Source of the DNA: Burkholderia metallica
GTDB taxonomy: Bacteria; Pseudomonadota; Gammaproteobacteria; Burkholderiales; Burkholderiaceae
Direction of reading: 5' to 3'
Length of the DNA stretch: 64,000 nucleotides
Assembly: GCF_902832845.1 (NCBI RefSeq)
Contig: NZ_CADFDB010000002.1
Location: 1 to 64,000, forward strand
The position numbers and the translations under genes are program-made. Below are positions 8,703 through 18,032 of this stretch, one piece after another. The notes beneath the pieces are model-generated. The model made no database searches. It was not told the origin of the DNA and saw only the letters and a program-made list of their open reading frames with translations. Numbering within the stretch: position 1 is the first letter of the stretch; every line of letters begins with the position of its first letter.

Positions 8703-9239
8703 CTACTCCTGTGCGGTGGAAAGCGCGCTCGTCAGTTGCGGCGTCATCGGCGCGTACAGGTGCACGCCTTCTGGGAGAGCGCCGGCAAGCAGTGCATGGC
8801 TCTCTGGCACGACGGCGAGCCAGCGCTGCTCTGGAGACTTGTCGAGCGCCACCGCCTGTATCGCCAGCGGTTCGAGGCCCAGCCGGATCAGCGGGTCGGC
8901 GCCGTCGGCACACAGCACGATGCGTTCGTCGTCGTTCACCGCCGGCGCGAAGCCGCTCGCGCGATAGAGATTCCGGTGCCAGTCGGTGATGTGTCGTTGC
9001 CACTTCGCGAAGTTGCCGCCGCCTTTGCGGCGATATTCGTCGCCGGTCAGCACGTCGAGCCCGTCGATCGTGTGGATCGCCAGATAGACGGGGCATCCAC
9101 CGCGCATCGCCTTGAACCGCTGCGACGTGTGAAACCCCGTCACCGAGATCAGCGCCGGCAGTTTTTCGAGGCTGTAGAAGTCGTTCCATTCGGCTTCGCT
9201 GTCAAGGTCGGCGAAGCTGCATTCCACGGTGTAGATCAT
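8703..9239 (-). CDS. Conserved hypothetical protein, possible dimeric alpha-beta barrel
   Basis: A 178-residue soluble protein starting at 9239 (MIYTVECSFADLDSEAEWND); the open frame continues to 9329 but without homology-like sequence. The pattern of a beta-strand, the helix with EAEWNDFYSLEKLPALI, and the strand GFHTSQRFKAMRGG resembles EthD/DUF4286-like ferredoxin-fold barrels that handle small aromatic or polyketide-like substrates. Function is not identified. It heads the operon with the tautomerase (7-bp gap) and MBL hydrolase, with about 165 bp separating it from the divergent LysR gene. Confidence 0.7.
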   Translation of the reverse strand: MIYTVECSFADLDSEAEWNDFYSLEKLPALISVTGFHTSQRFKAMRGGCPVYLAIHTIDGLDVLTGDEYRRKGGGNFAKWQRHITDWHRNLYRASGFAPAVNDDERIVLCADGADPLIRLGLEPLAIQAVALDKSPEQRWLAVVPESHALLAGALPEGVHLYAPMTPQLTSALSTAQE

Positions 9240-9404
9240 CGAATCGTCCTTTGAACAGGATGCGCATCCATCGGCGAGCGCGGGATATTCAGTGCACGGA
9301 CGTAATGCTAAGCTCGCATTTCCACGCAATAAAACGAATTAAAGTCAGCCTTCAGTGATATTTGTTCAAGCTGACGGCAGATCTACCTGACCGGCGAGAC
9401 GCCC

Positions 9405-10310
9405 ATGCCCCGCAAGATCCCCAGCAATTCCGCGCTCCAGGCGTTCGAAGCCGCCGCCCGACACGGGAGCTTTGCCCGAGCGGCCGACGAACTCGCCCGG
9501 ACCGAGGGTGCCGTCAGCCGTCAGATCGGCCGGCTGGAGGCGTTTCTCGGCGTCACGCTGTTCGAGCGGATCGGCAATCGGGTGCGGCTCGCGCCGAACG
9601 GGGCGCGCTACGCAGCGCAGGTTCGCGAGATACTCGATCGGCTGGAACGGGACAGCCTGTACCTGATGGGGCAACCGGTCGAAGGCGCGAGCATCGAGAT
9701 CGCCGCCATTCCGACCTTCGCGACCCGCTGGCTGATCCCGCGGCTCGCGCACTTTCAACAGCGGCATCCGAACATCACCGTGCATCTCGCCGAGCGGATG
9801 GAACCGTTCCTGCTGGCTGGCAGCGGCTTCGACGCAGCGATTCATTTCGAGCATCCGGCATGGGCGGGCATGCATCTGCATCCGCTGGTGGAGGAAGTGC
9901 TGGTGCCCGTGTGCAGCCCGGCGCTGCTCGCGGGCGCCGGCGCGAACCCGTCGCTGGATGCGCTGCCGCGTCTTCACCGCCGACAGAACCCGGACGCATG
10001 GCAGGCGTACGCGCAGGAGGCCGGCATCGTGCTGACCAATTCGGCGGTCGGCGCGCGCTACGATCTTCATTCGATGCTGATCGAGGCGGCGCTGGCGGGC
10101 CTCGGTGTCGCGCTGGTGCCGCGCCTGTACATCGACGCCGAACTCCGGCAGGGCCGGCTGGTCGCGCCGTGGCCGGCAGGCAGGACGATCACGAAGAACT
10201 TCTGCCTCGTGCTGCCCGAGCCGATTGAATTGACCGCGGCGCCGTTGCAGGCATTCGCGACATGGGTGCTGAACGAAGCCCGCGAACGGGCGCCGCACGG
10301 CAGCGCCTGA
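9405..10310 (+). CDS. LysR-family transcriptional regulator, GcvA-like
   Basis: A 301-residue LysR protein starting MPRKIPSNSALQAFEAAARH, the PxLxALRxFEAAARHxS layout of the GcvA/AmpR branch. The HTH is RAADELARTEGAVSRQIGRLE, followed by the effector domain (FATRWLIPRLAHFQQRHPNI). It is divergently placed from the three-gene MBL/tautomerase operon, so control of that operon is the simplest inference. Effector unknown. Confidence 0.93.
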   Translation: MPRKIPSNSALQAFEAAARHGSFARAADELARTEGAVSRQIGRLEAFLGVTLFERIGNRVRLAPNGARYAAQVREILDRLERDSLYLMGQPVEGASIEIAAIPTFATRWLIPRLAHFQQRHPNITVHLAERMEPFLLAGSGFDAAIHFEHPAWAGMHLHPLVEEVLVPVCSPALLAGAGANPSLDALPRLHRRQNPDAWQAYAQEAGIVLTNSAVGARYDLHSMLIEAALAGLGVALVPRLYIDAELRQGRLVAPWPAGRTITKNFCLVLPEPIELTAAPLQAFATWVLNEARERAPHGSA

Positions 10311-11101
10311 CGCGCATCGCCAAGCCTGTGTCGTTGAGGTTTCGTGCCCGCCGGAGATCGCCGGGCAGCGCGAACGCGCGAGAGCGGATCGACGCGAATG
10401 CGTGACGCGATTAGTGTTCGCGGATCAAAACTCGTCACGGCCGTGCGCATTGCGAATCGACACCTCGACCTGCATGCCGCAAAAAACGCGCATCGCGTGC
10501 GTGCCCCACGTCGCGCGGCATGAACACGATCGTCGCCGGATTCGATCCGGGATAGCCGGATCGACTGCGTTCTCCTTTAAACTCGCCGACACCGGAGATC
10601 GTCGGCCACACGGACGATGTCGTGGGCGCGCGACACATCGCATGATGCCGACGAACGGGAGAGGATCGATGAAACCGATTCCGATGCTTGTGTGCCGCAA
10701 GCCGGATGGTCGCGTGTCAAACCGGTTCCCGAGTCGGCGGCCCAGACGGGGCGGCGCTGGCGGGGATGCGGGAGGTTGCCGGGGCCGTCGTGTCGAGACA
10801 GGGGATTCATGGATTGAATACGCGCCGATTCAAAATATAAATTTCGGAAAGAGCATGGCACGGGATATGCTTGGCGATTCCGTTCCGAAATGAACATATC
10901 CCGGCGATTCGTCGGAAAGATCAGGCGTGAACATGCGCCGCTTCGATCTGACAAGACGATTATCTAGAGGCTGGACCGTTTGTGAAATCCGCTCGGCAGT
11001 GCGAAGCTGCCGGCGGCATGAAGTCGTACACGGATTTGAGTTTGGGTGACTTGAAACGCGGGCCGTAACTCCTTGCGACGGCCACTACTGACATTCAGGA
11101 T
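10311..11101. other. Long intergenic region upstream of pntAB
   Basis: About 790 bp with no convincing gene. Short open frames on both strands (for example 10402-10893 plus, 10577-10954 minus) have Arg/Pro-rich noise-like translations. The stretch 10800-11090 is less G+C-rich and presumably carries the pntA promoter. No tRNA or obvious riboswitch is seen. Confidence 0.5.
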
Positions 11102-12694
11102 ATGACATTACAGATTGGGGTCCCTCTGGAGACGGCCCACGAGGAGCGGCGCGTAGCGACCGTTCCCGATGTGGTCGAAAAGCTGATCAAGCTCGGGTTC
11201 TCGGTGGCCGTGCAAAGCGGTGCCGGCACCGGCGCGAACTTCAGCGACGACGACTACCGTGCGGCCGGCGCCGAAGTCGTGGCGTCGGCTGCCGATCTAT
11301 GGGGCCGCAGCGACGTCGTCCTCAAGGTGCGTCCGCCGAGCAGCGACGAAGTCGCGCTGATGCGCGAGGGCGGCACGCTGATCGGCTTCGTCTGGCCGGC
11401 GCAGAACCCTGAACTGATGCAGCAGCTGGCCGCGAAGCGCGCCACCGTGCTCGCGATCGACTCGCTGCCGCGCACGCTGTCGCGCGCGCAGAAGATGGAC
11501 GCGCTCACGTCGATGGCCGGCGTGAGCGGCTACCGCGCGGTCATCGAGGCGGCTCACGCGTTCGGCCGCTACTTCAACGGCCAGATCACGGCGGCGGGCA
11601 AGGTGCCGCCGGCCAAGGTGTTCGTCGCCGGCGCGGGTGTTGCCGGCCTCGCGGCGATCGGCACGGCCGCGGGCCTCGGCGCGATCGTGCGCGCGAACGA
11701 CACGCGCGCGGAAGTGGCCGACCAGGTGAAGTCGCTCGGCGGTGAATTCGTCAAGGTCGACTACGAGGAAGAAGGCTCGGGCGGCGGCGGCTACGCGAAG
11801 GTGATGAGCGAAGGCTTCCAGCAGGCGCAGCGCGCGATGTACGCGCAGCAGGCGAAGGACGCGGACATCATCATCACCACCGCGCTGATTCCCGGCAAGC
11901 CGGCGCCGAAGCTGATCACGGCCGAGATGGTGCAGTCGATGAAGCCGGGCAGCGTGATCGTCGACATGGCCGGCGAGCAGGGCGGCAACTGCGAGCTGAC
12001 GGTGCCCGGCGAGGCCGTGGTGCGTCACGGCGTGACCATCGTCGGCTACACGGATCTCGCGTCGCGTCTCGCACGACAGTCGTCGACGCTCTATGCGACC
12101 AACCTGCTGCGCGTGGTCGAGGAGCTGTGCAAGAACAAGGACGGCACGATCAACGTCGACTTCAACGACGATGCGATCCGTGGCCTCACGGTCATCCAGG
12201 AAGGTAACGTCACGTGGCCGCCGCCGCCGATCCAGCAGCCGGCCGCCGTACCGAAACCCGCCGCGCCGCCGGTCGCGGCCGCCGCATCGAAGGGCCACGG
12301 TCACGGCAGCGGCGCGCCGATGTCGGCGAAGTCGCTCGCGATCACGTTCGCCGTCGGCGCACTGGCGTTCCTGCTGGTCGGCCAGTTCGCGCCGGCCACG
12401 TTCCTGTCGCACTTCACGGTGTTCGTGCTGGCCTGCTTCGTCGGCTACATGGTGATCTGGAACGTCACGCCGTCGCTGCACACGCCGCTGATGAGCGTGA
12501 CCAACGCGATCTCGTCGATCATCGCGATCGGCGCGCTGGTGCAGGTCGCGCCGCCGCTCGGCGAAGCCGCGGCGGACGGCCGCCCGTCCGGGCTGATCCT
12601 GGGCCTGGCGGTGGGCGCGCTGACGCTCACGGCCGTCAACATGTTCGGCGGCTTCGCGGTGACGCGCCGCATGCTGGCGATGTTCCGCAAGTAA
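11102..12694 (+). CDS. pntA: NAD(P) transhydrogenase subunit alpha
   Basis: A 530-residue alpha subunit of the proton-translocating transhydrogenase (NADH + NADP+ + H+ out = NAD+ + NADPH + H+ in). Residues about 1-375 form the NAD(H)-binding domain dI ([21 protein letters not shown] nucleotide fold; [14 protein letters not shown]). A Pro/Ala-rich linker (about 375-405) leads to the transmembrane domain with hydrophobic segments ([17 protein letters not shown] and others). Both parts are in one chain, as in E. coli PntA. The ATG at 11102 has only a weak, close AGGA upstream. It overlaps functionally with pntB, 13 bp downstream, in a two-gene operon. Confidence 0.96.
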   Translation: MTLQIGVPLETAHEERRVATVPDVVEKLIKLGFSVAVQSGAGTGANFSDDDYRAAGAEVVASAADLWGRSDVVLKVRPPSSDEVALMREGGTLIGFVWPAQNPELMQQLAAKRATVLAIDSLPRTLSRAQKMDALTSMAGVSGYRAVIEAAHAFGRYFNGQITAAGKVPPAKVFVAGAGVAGLAAIGTAAGLGAIVRANDTRAEVADQVKSLGGEFVKVDYEEEGSGGGGYAKVMSEGFQQAQRAMYAQQAKDADIIITTALIPGKPAPKLITAEMVQSMKPGSVIVDMAGEQGGNCELTVPGEAVVRHGVTIVGYTDLASRLARQSSTLYATNLLRVVEELCKNKDGTINVDFNDDAIRGLTVIQEGNVTWPPPPIQQPAAVPKPAAPPVAAAASKGHGHGSGAPMSAKSLAITFAVGALAFLLVGQFAPATFLSHFTVFVLACFVGYMVIWNVTPSLHTPLMSVTNAISSIIAIGALVQVAPPLGEAAADGRPSGLILGLAVGALTLTAVNMFGGFAVTRRMLAMFRK

Positions 12695-12707
12695 GGAGAC
12701 GACCACA

Positions 12708-14120
12708 ATGACTTCCAATCTGACTACCGTCTCCTATATCGGCGCGGCCATCCTGTTCATCCTCAGCCTCGGCGGGCTCGCCAATCCCGAGACCGCGCGC
12801 CGCGGCAACCTGCTCGGCATGATCGGCATGCTGATCGCCGTGCTCGCCACGGTACTCGGCCCGCGCGTATCGGCCGAAGGCATTCCGTACATCGTGGCCG
12901 CGCTGGTCGTCGGCGGCGCCGTCGGCCTCTACGCGGCGAAGAAGGTGCAGATGACGCAGATGCCCGAGCTGGTTGCGCTGATGCACAGCCTGGTCGGTCT
13001 CGCGGCGTGCCTGGTGGGTTTCGCGAGCTACATCGATACGTCGGTGCAGTTCACGGGCGCCGAGCACGCGATCCACGAAGTGGAAATTTATGTCGGTATC
13101 CTGATCGGTGCGGTGACCTTCGCGGGCTCGGTCATCGCGTTCGGCAAGCTCTCCGGCAAGATCGGCGGCAAGCCGCTGCTGCTGCCGGCGCGGCACTGGC
13201 TGAACCTGGCCGCGCTGCTGATCGTGATCTACTACGGCCGCGCGTTCCTGCATGCGGAGACGATCCAGGAAGGGATGACGCCGCTGATCGTGATGACGGT
13301 CGTGTCGCTGCTGTTCGGCGTGCACATGGTGATGGCGATCGGCGGCGCGGACATGCCCGTCGTGGTGTCGATGCTCAACAGCTACTCGGGGTGGGCGGCG
13401 GCGGCGACCGGGTTCATGCTCGGCAACGACCTGCTGATCGTGATCGGCGCGCTGGTGGGCTCGTCGGGTGCGATCCTGTCGTACATCATGTGCCGCGCGA
13501 TGAACCGCAACTTCATCAGCGTGATCGCGGGCGGCTTCGGCACCGGCAGCGGTGCGCCCGCGTCGGCGGGCGGCAGCGCGCAGCCGGCCGGCGAAGTGGT
13601 GGCGGTGAGCGCGCTGGAGACGGCCGAGCTGCTGCGCGATGCGAAGAGCGTGATCATCGTGCCCGGGTACGGGATGGCCGTCGCGCAAGCCCAGCACACC
13701 GTGCACGAGCTCACGAAGGTGCTGCGCGAAAAGGGCGTGGACGTGCGTTTCGCGATCCATCCGGTGGCCGGCCGCATGCCGGGGCACATGAACGTGCTGC
13801 TCGCCGAGGCGAAGGTGCCTTACGACATCGTGATGGAGATGGACGAAATCAACGGCGACTTCCCCGACGCCGACGTGTCGATGGTGATCGGCGCGAACGA
13901 CATCGTGAACCCGGCCGCGCAGGAAGATCCGGGCAGCCCGATCGCCGGCATGCCGGTGCTCGAGGTGTGGAAGGCGAAGACCTCTATCGTGATGAAGCGC
14001 AGCATGGCGTCCGGCTATGCGGGCGTCGACAATCCGCTGTTCTACAAGGACAACAACCGGATGCTGTTCGGCGACGCGAAGAAGATGCTGGACGAAGTGT
14101 TCGGCGCGTTGAAGGCCTGA
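12708..14120 (+). CDS. pntB: NAD(P) transhydrogenase subunit beta
   Basis: A 470-residue beta subunit. The N-terminal half has about nine membrane segments forming the rest of the proton channel. The C-terminal domain dIII (from about residue 295) binds NADP(H) with [16 protein letters not shown] and the [14 protein letters not shown] segment, and includes [12 protein letters not shown] and the [17 protein letters not shown] loop. An AAGGAGA ribosome site sits 6-12 bp before the ATG. With PntA it supplies cytosolic NADPH using the proton gradient. Complete and of normal length. Confidence 0.97.
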   Translation: MTSNLTTVSYIGAAILFILSLGGLANPETARRGNLLGMIGMLIAVLATVLGPRVSAEGIPYIVAALVVGGAVGLYAAKKVQMTQMPELVALMHSLVGLAACLVGFASYIDTSVQFTGAEHAIHEVEIYVGILIGAVTFAGSVIAFGKLSGKIGGKPLLLPARHWLNLAALLIVIYYGRAFLHAETIQEGMTPLIVMTVVSLLFGVHMVMAIGGADMPVVVSMLNSYSGWAAAATGFMLGNDLLIVIGALVGSSGAILSYIMCRAMNRNFISVIAGGFGTGSGAPASAGGSAQPAGEVVAVSALETAELLRDAKSVIIVPGYGMAVAQAQHTVHELTKVLREKGVDVRFAIHPVAGRMPGHMNVLLAEAKVPYDIVMEMDEINGDFPDADVSMVIGANDIVNPAAQEDPGSPIAGMPVLEVWKAKTSIVMKRSMASGYAGVDNPLFYKDNNRMLFGDAKKMLDEVFGALKA

Positions 14121-14345
14121 CGCGAAGCAGCGGCAAGCGCGTGCGCTGGGCGCACGATCACCGGCGATGATGCAGGATGGTCGGCCGATCGGCGCCCGGC
14201 ACGCGCGAAATACACATCACGGAAGGGCGAAGCGGAAGCGTTCGTTTCGCGCCTTCCGCACACGACGGCGATCGATCCGCCGTTGCCGCGACGCGTACCG
14301 TCGCGTTTCGTTCCCGTGCAGCGCGGTCACGCGCCGTCCTTCACA

Positions 14346-14987
14346 TCACGGCGACGCAGCCGCCTGTCCCGCCGCGCCAAGCGCCGCAAAACACGTGACC
14401 GTTGCGCCGCACGCTTGCGCCAGCGCCGGATCGTGACTCGAAAAAAAGACGGTACGGTCGGCAGCCAGCGTCCTGAACAGGTCGACCAGAACCGCACGCG
14501 ACGCGGCATCGAGCCCGCTGTCCGGATCGTCGGCGATCACGACGGCCGGCGCGCCGAGCGTCGTCGCTGTCAGGAACAGCTTCTTGCGCGTGCCGAACGA
14601 CATCTGCTCGAAACGCTTCTCCAGATGCGGGCCCAGCCCGAATCGATCCGCCAGTTCGAGCGTGCGCGCGCTGACGGCCGTCTTTCTGGCGGCTGCCACG
14701 CTGTCGAGGAACCCGCGTCCGGTCTCGGACGGATACGCGAGGCAATCGTCGGGGATGTACGCCAGCGTGGATTTCGCATCGAGCGGCGCGGTACGCAGCG
14801 AATGGCCGCCGAGCCACACCTCTCCTTCGTCGGCGTCGATCGTGCCGGCGAGAATGCCGAGCAATGTCGACCTGCCGCTGCCTTGTTCGTCGCACAGCGC
14901 GACGCATCCGGCGTCGGATGCGTAGTGGAGTCCGTTGAAGATGACGCGCTTGTCGTAGCGCTTGCCGAGATTGTCGAAGCGGAGCAT
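14346..14987 (-). CDS. Stand-alone ABC transporter ATP-binding-like protein with altered motifs
   Basis: A 213-residue ABC-type ATPase domain (MLRFDNLGKRYDKRVIF start). Motifs depart from consensus. Walker A reads DEQGSGRST (first Gly to Asp, Lys to Arg), the signature is MSFGTRKK rather than LSGGQ, and Walker B ends ADDPDSGLD so the catalytic Glu is Asp. The H-loop His (FFSSHDP) remains. There is no adjacent permease or binding protein. It may be a slow or inactive ATPase, a regulator, or partner to a distant permease. It diverges from the TPR gene. Confidence 0.8.
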   Translation of the reverse strand: MLRFDNLGKRYDKRVIFNGLHYASDAGCVALCDEQGSGRSTLLGILAGTIDADEGEVWLGGHSLRTAPLDAKSTLAYIPDDCLAYPSETGRGFLDSVAAARKTAVSARTLELADRFGLGPHLEKRFEQMSFGTRKKLFLTATTLGAPAVVIADDPDSGLDAASRAVLVDLFRTLAADRTVFFSSHDPALAQACGATVTCFAALGAAGQAAASP

Positions 14988-15405
14988 GGATCGGTAGGTC
15001 GAACGAAAAGGGGCCCGGTGAGCGTGACCCGGATCACGGGCGTCAGGATGGCCGGCAATACGGATCGTCGGGGTGGCGTTGCGGCAGATAGTGTAATGCG
15101 TGGCGCGGGGCGGCCGGGCAGACGCGTGCCACCGCCGTCCGCGATGCGATCCGCCGGGGATCGTCGATCACAGCGAAGCGACGGCGACAAGCGGCGAACC
15201 ATCGCGCCAGTGCCAGCGCACGAGGCTCAACCAGACGGCCCGGCGCGTCGCAGGCACGGGTAATACGGCTCGGGTATGCTCGACGAATGCCGGCCGGGCG
15301 AACGACCGGGCGGCAAGACGGCGCGCAACACGGCACACGACGCCGCGATCGCATCGCGACCACGGCCGCATCGGGCCGATTTCAACTCCGGAACAGGAAT
15401 TCGAC
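14988..15405. other. Divergent intergenic region
   Basis: About 420 bp between the ABC ATPase-like gene and the TPR gene. The TPR frame is open back to 15100, but that part is Arg-rich without domain character. I see no RNA gene or clear terminator. Confidence 0.45.
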
Positions 15406-15843
15406 ATGGCAGAACTGGACAACGCGCTGTACGAGCGGATCGGCGCACTGAGCGACGCGGGCGATGCGTTGATGGAAGACGGGGACTATGACGGCGCACT
15501 GGAAAAATTCCGGGCGGGATTCGCGCTGCTTCCCGAACCGAAAACGAACTGGGAGGCCGGCACCTGGTTGATGGCCGCGATCGGCGACGCGAATTTCCTG
15601 AAGGAAGACTACGCGGCAGGCCGCGACACGCTCGGCGACGCGATGCACTTCCCGAACGCGCTCGGCAACCCGTTCCTGCATCTGCGGCTCGGCCAGTGCC
15701 AGTTCGAACTGGGCGATCTCGACCGCGCAGCCGACGAGCTGATGCGCGCGTACATGGGCGGCGGGCCGGAGCTGTTCGAGGACGAGGACGGCAAGTATCT
15801 GCGCTTCCTGGCCACACGGGCGGAAGGGATCGAGACGCCCTGA
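15406..15843 (+). CDS. Small tetratricopeptide-repeat protein
   Basis: A 145-residue acidic protein starting MAELDNALYERIGALSDAGD (ATG 15406). Helical repeats are visible: ALMEDGDYDGALEKFRAGFALLP, then a middle repeat, then HLRLGQCQFELGDLDRAADE. Each carries the small-residue/Gly-x-Tyr pattern of TPRs. No signal peptide. It resembles small TPR proteins sometimes seen as immunity or adaptor proteins, but no toxin gene is adjacent. It is followed by a GNAT gene 105 bp away on the same strand. Confidence 0.8.
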   Translation: MAELDNALYERIGALSDAGDALMEDGDYDGALEKFRAGFALLPEPKTNWEAGTWLMAAIGDANFLKEDYAAGRDTLGDAMHFPNALGNPFLHLRLGQCQFELGDLDRAADELMRAYMGGGPELFEDEDGKYLRFLATRAEGIETP

Positions 15844-15948
15844 CGCCCACACGCTCGTGTCGTGCCGCGCGCCGGCCGGCATCGCGAGCAGGTTTCGACG
15901 CCCGCGCCGCGAGGCCGGGCATTGTCTGCACAAGCGCGCAACCCGCCC

Positions 15949-16398
15949 ATGACTCTGAACTTTCCTGTCGCCACCCGCGCCGATGCCGAAACGCTGGTCG
16001 CCATCCGCATCGCCGCGATGCGAGACAGTCTCGAGCGCATCGGCCGCTTCGATCCGCAGCGGGCGCGTGAGCGGTTTCTCGCGTCGTTCGACCCGGCGCT
16101 GTGCCGCTTCATCGAAGCCGATGGCGTGAACGCCGGCTTCTTCGTGGTCCGGCCGCAGGAAGCCCACTGGCTGCTCGACCATCTGTACATCGTGCCCGGG
16201 CACCAGGGAAAGGGCATCGGCGCGGCCGTGCTGCGCCGGATCTTCGCCGAGGCCGACGCGCAGCGCGTGCCGGTGCGCGTCGGTGCGCTGCGCGGCAGCG
16301 ATTCGAACCGCTTCTATGCGCGGCACGGCTTCGTGCAGGCCGACGAAACGGAGTGGGACATCTACTACGTGCGCGAACCGGGCCCGGCGCTCGCGTAG
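15949..16398 (+). CDS. GNAT family N-acetyltransferase
   Basis: A 149-residue GNAT starting MTLNFPVATRADAETLVAIR. The acetyl-CoA-binding motif A is LYIVPGHQGKGIGAAVLRRI (about residues 82-101) and motif B is DSNRFYARHGFVQ. Upstream in-frame sequence to 15862 lacks family similarity. The acceptor substrate is unknown. Confidence 0.9.
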   Translation: MTLNFPVATRADAETLVAIRIAAMRDSLERIGRFDPQRARERFLASFDPALCRFIEADGVNAGFFVVRPQEAHWLLDHLYIVPGHQGKGIGAAVLRRIFAEADAQRVPVRVGALRGSDSNRFYARHGFVQADETEWDIYYVREPGPALA

Positions 16399-16535
16399 AT
16401 CGCATCCGGGCTCGCGCTGCGGTCACGCATCCGCGGGGCGAGCCGCGCAAGCGCATCCGTGTTTTCCCGGATACGGAATGCGCGGCGCATGCCGTTGTTG
16501 CAGAGAGACCATAAGTCCATGATCCGAGGCCAGTC

Positions 16536-17954
16536 ATGTCGACATCTGCAACGAACGGACCGAATGCGCTATCGCCTGCAACGACCGCGGCGGCGGCCCC
16601 CGACGACAACGCGGAACGCGTACCGTCGATCCTGCTGGTCGACGACGAGCCGAGCCTGCTGTCGGCGCTGCGGCGCGTGTTCCGGCCGGCCGGCTACGAG
16701 ATCCTGACCGCGGAAAGCGGCGAGGCCGCGCTCGAGATCCTGGCGTCGCGCGAAGTCGACCTGATCGTGTCCGACATGCGGATGCCGGGCATGAGCGGCG
16801 CGGAGTTCCTGGCCCGCGCCCGCGCACGCTACCCCGACACGATGCGCATCCTGCTGACCGGCTATGCGGAGATCGCGTCGGTCATGCAGGCCGTCAACGA
16901 AGGCGGCGTGTATCGCTACCTGAACAAGCCGTGGGACGATCACGATCTGCTGCTGACCATCGAGCACGCGCTCGAACAGCGGCACCTGCGGCGCGAAGCG
17001 GCCCGGCTGGCCGCGTTGACCGAAGCGCAGAACGAAGCGCTGCGCCGTTTCAACACGGAACTCGAAACGCAGGTGCGCGCGCGCACGGAGGAACTCGGCC
17101 AGACCGTGATGTTCCTCGAAGCCGCGCAGCGCGACCTGAAAAGCAGTTTCACCGCGATGGTCCAGGTCTGCGCGAGCATGATCGAGTTGCGCTGCGGGTC
17201 CGCCAGCGGTCACGCGATGCGGGTCGGCGAGATCGCGCGGCGGCTCGCGCTGGCCGCCGGCATGAGCGAGCTGCATGCGCAGGACGTCTATTTCGCGGGG
17301 CTGCTGCACGGCATCGGCAAGCTGTCGCTGCCGGACGAGCTGCTGCACAAGCCGCTCGCGCGAATGACGACCGAGGAACACGGGCTGTTCCTGCAGCATC
17401 CGCTGCGCGCGCAGATGGTGCTGACGCCGGTCGCGCAACTGCACAAGGTCGCGTCGATCGTGCTGCATCAGTACGAGCGCTTCAACGGACGCGGCACGCC
17501 GGACGGGCTGGTAGCCGACTCGATCCCGCAAGGGTCGCGGATCGTCGCGGTCGCGCGCGATTTCGAAGGGTTGCGCAACGGCGACATCGGCGCGCCGCAT
17601 TCGGTCGAGCAGGCGCTCGACGCGCTGCGCTCGCAGGCCGGCGTGCGCTACGACCCGCAGATCGTCGAACGCCTGATCGAGCTGATGCGCGACCCGGAGA
17701 GTCTCGGCATCGCGGCGTCGGTCGCGGAGGTCAAGTCCGCGCAGTTGCGCGAAGGGATGCAGCTCGCCGACGATCTGCGCACGCATCGCGGCGTGCTGCT
17801 GATGACCAAGGGCAGCGTGATGTCCGCGCATCAGATCGAGCTCGTGCGCCGCTTCGAGACGCGCGAGGGGACGCCGTTCGACATCCTCGTGCTGGCCGGG
17901 CAGGCGGCGGTGAAGCCCGCGGGCGCACCGAACGCGGGCGCCGCCCCTGCCTGA
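16536..17954 (+). CDS. Response regulator with receiver and degenerate HD-GYP domain
   Basis: A 472-residue protein. Residues about 31-145 form a CheY-like receiver (LLVDDEPS acidic pair; phospho-acceptor Asp80 in VSDMRMPG; Lys131 in LNKPW). A coiled-coil linker (150-190) leads to an HD-GYP-type domain (205-395). The metal-binding HD pair reads HG (LLHGIGKLSLPD, residues 258-259). The HHE motif is QYE and GYP is GTP (FNGRGTPDG). Several metal ligands of c-di-GMP phosphodiesterases are therefore missing, so it is probably a binding or adaptor module rather than an active enzyme. It lies 78 bp upstream of an MHYT sensor kinase, its likely phosphodonor. Confidence 0.9.
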   Translation: MSTSATNGPNALSPATTAAAAPDDNAERVPSILLVDDEPSLLSALRRVFRPAGYEILTAESGEAALEILASREVDLIVSDMRMPGMSGAEFLARARARYPDTMRILLTGYAEIASVMQAVNEGGVYRYLNKPWDDHDLLLTIEHALEQRHLRREAARLAALTEAQNEALRRFNTELETQVRARTEELGQTVMFLEAAQRDLKSSFTAMVQVCASMIELRCGSASGHAMRVGEIARRLALAAGMSELHAQDVYFAGLLHGIGKLSLPDELLHKPLARMTTEEHGLFLQHPLRAQMVLTPVAQLHKVASIVLHQYERFNGRGTPDGLVADSIPQGSRIVAVARDFEGLRNGDIGAPHSVEQALDALRSQAGVRYDPQIVERLIELMRDPESLGIAASVAEVKSAQLREGMQLADDLRTHRGVLLMTKGSVMSAHQIELVRRFETREGTPFDILVLAGQAAVKPAGAPNAGAAPA

Positions 17955-18032
17955 GCACCCGCGCGCGGCCTGACGGCCGCGGTGCGCGTGTGCGCCGCGG
18001 CCACGCACTCCACTCGATTCGGGCGCTCGATC

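Noticed and set aside
10402-10954. Small genes in the gap before pntA on either strand
   Set aside because: Frames are short, Arg/Pro-rich, overlap each other on opposite strands and lack ribosome sites or familiar motifs.
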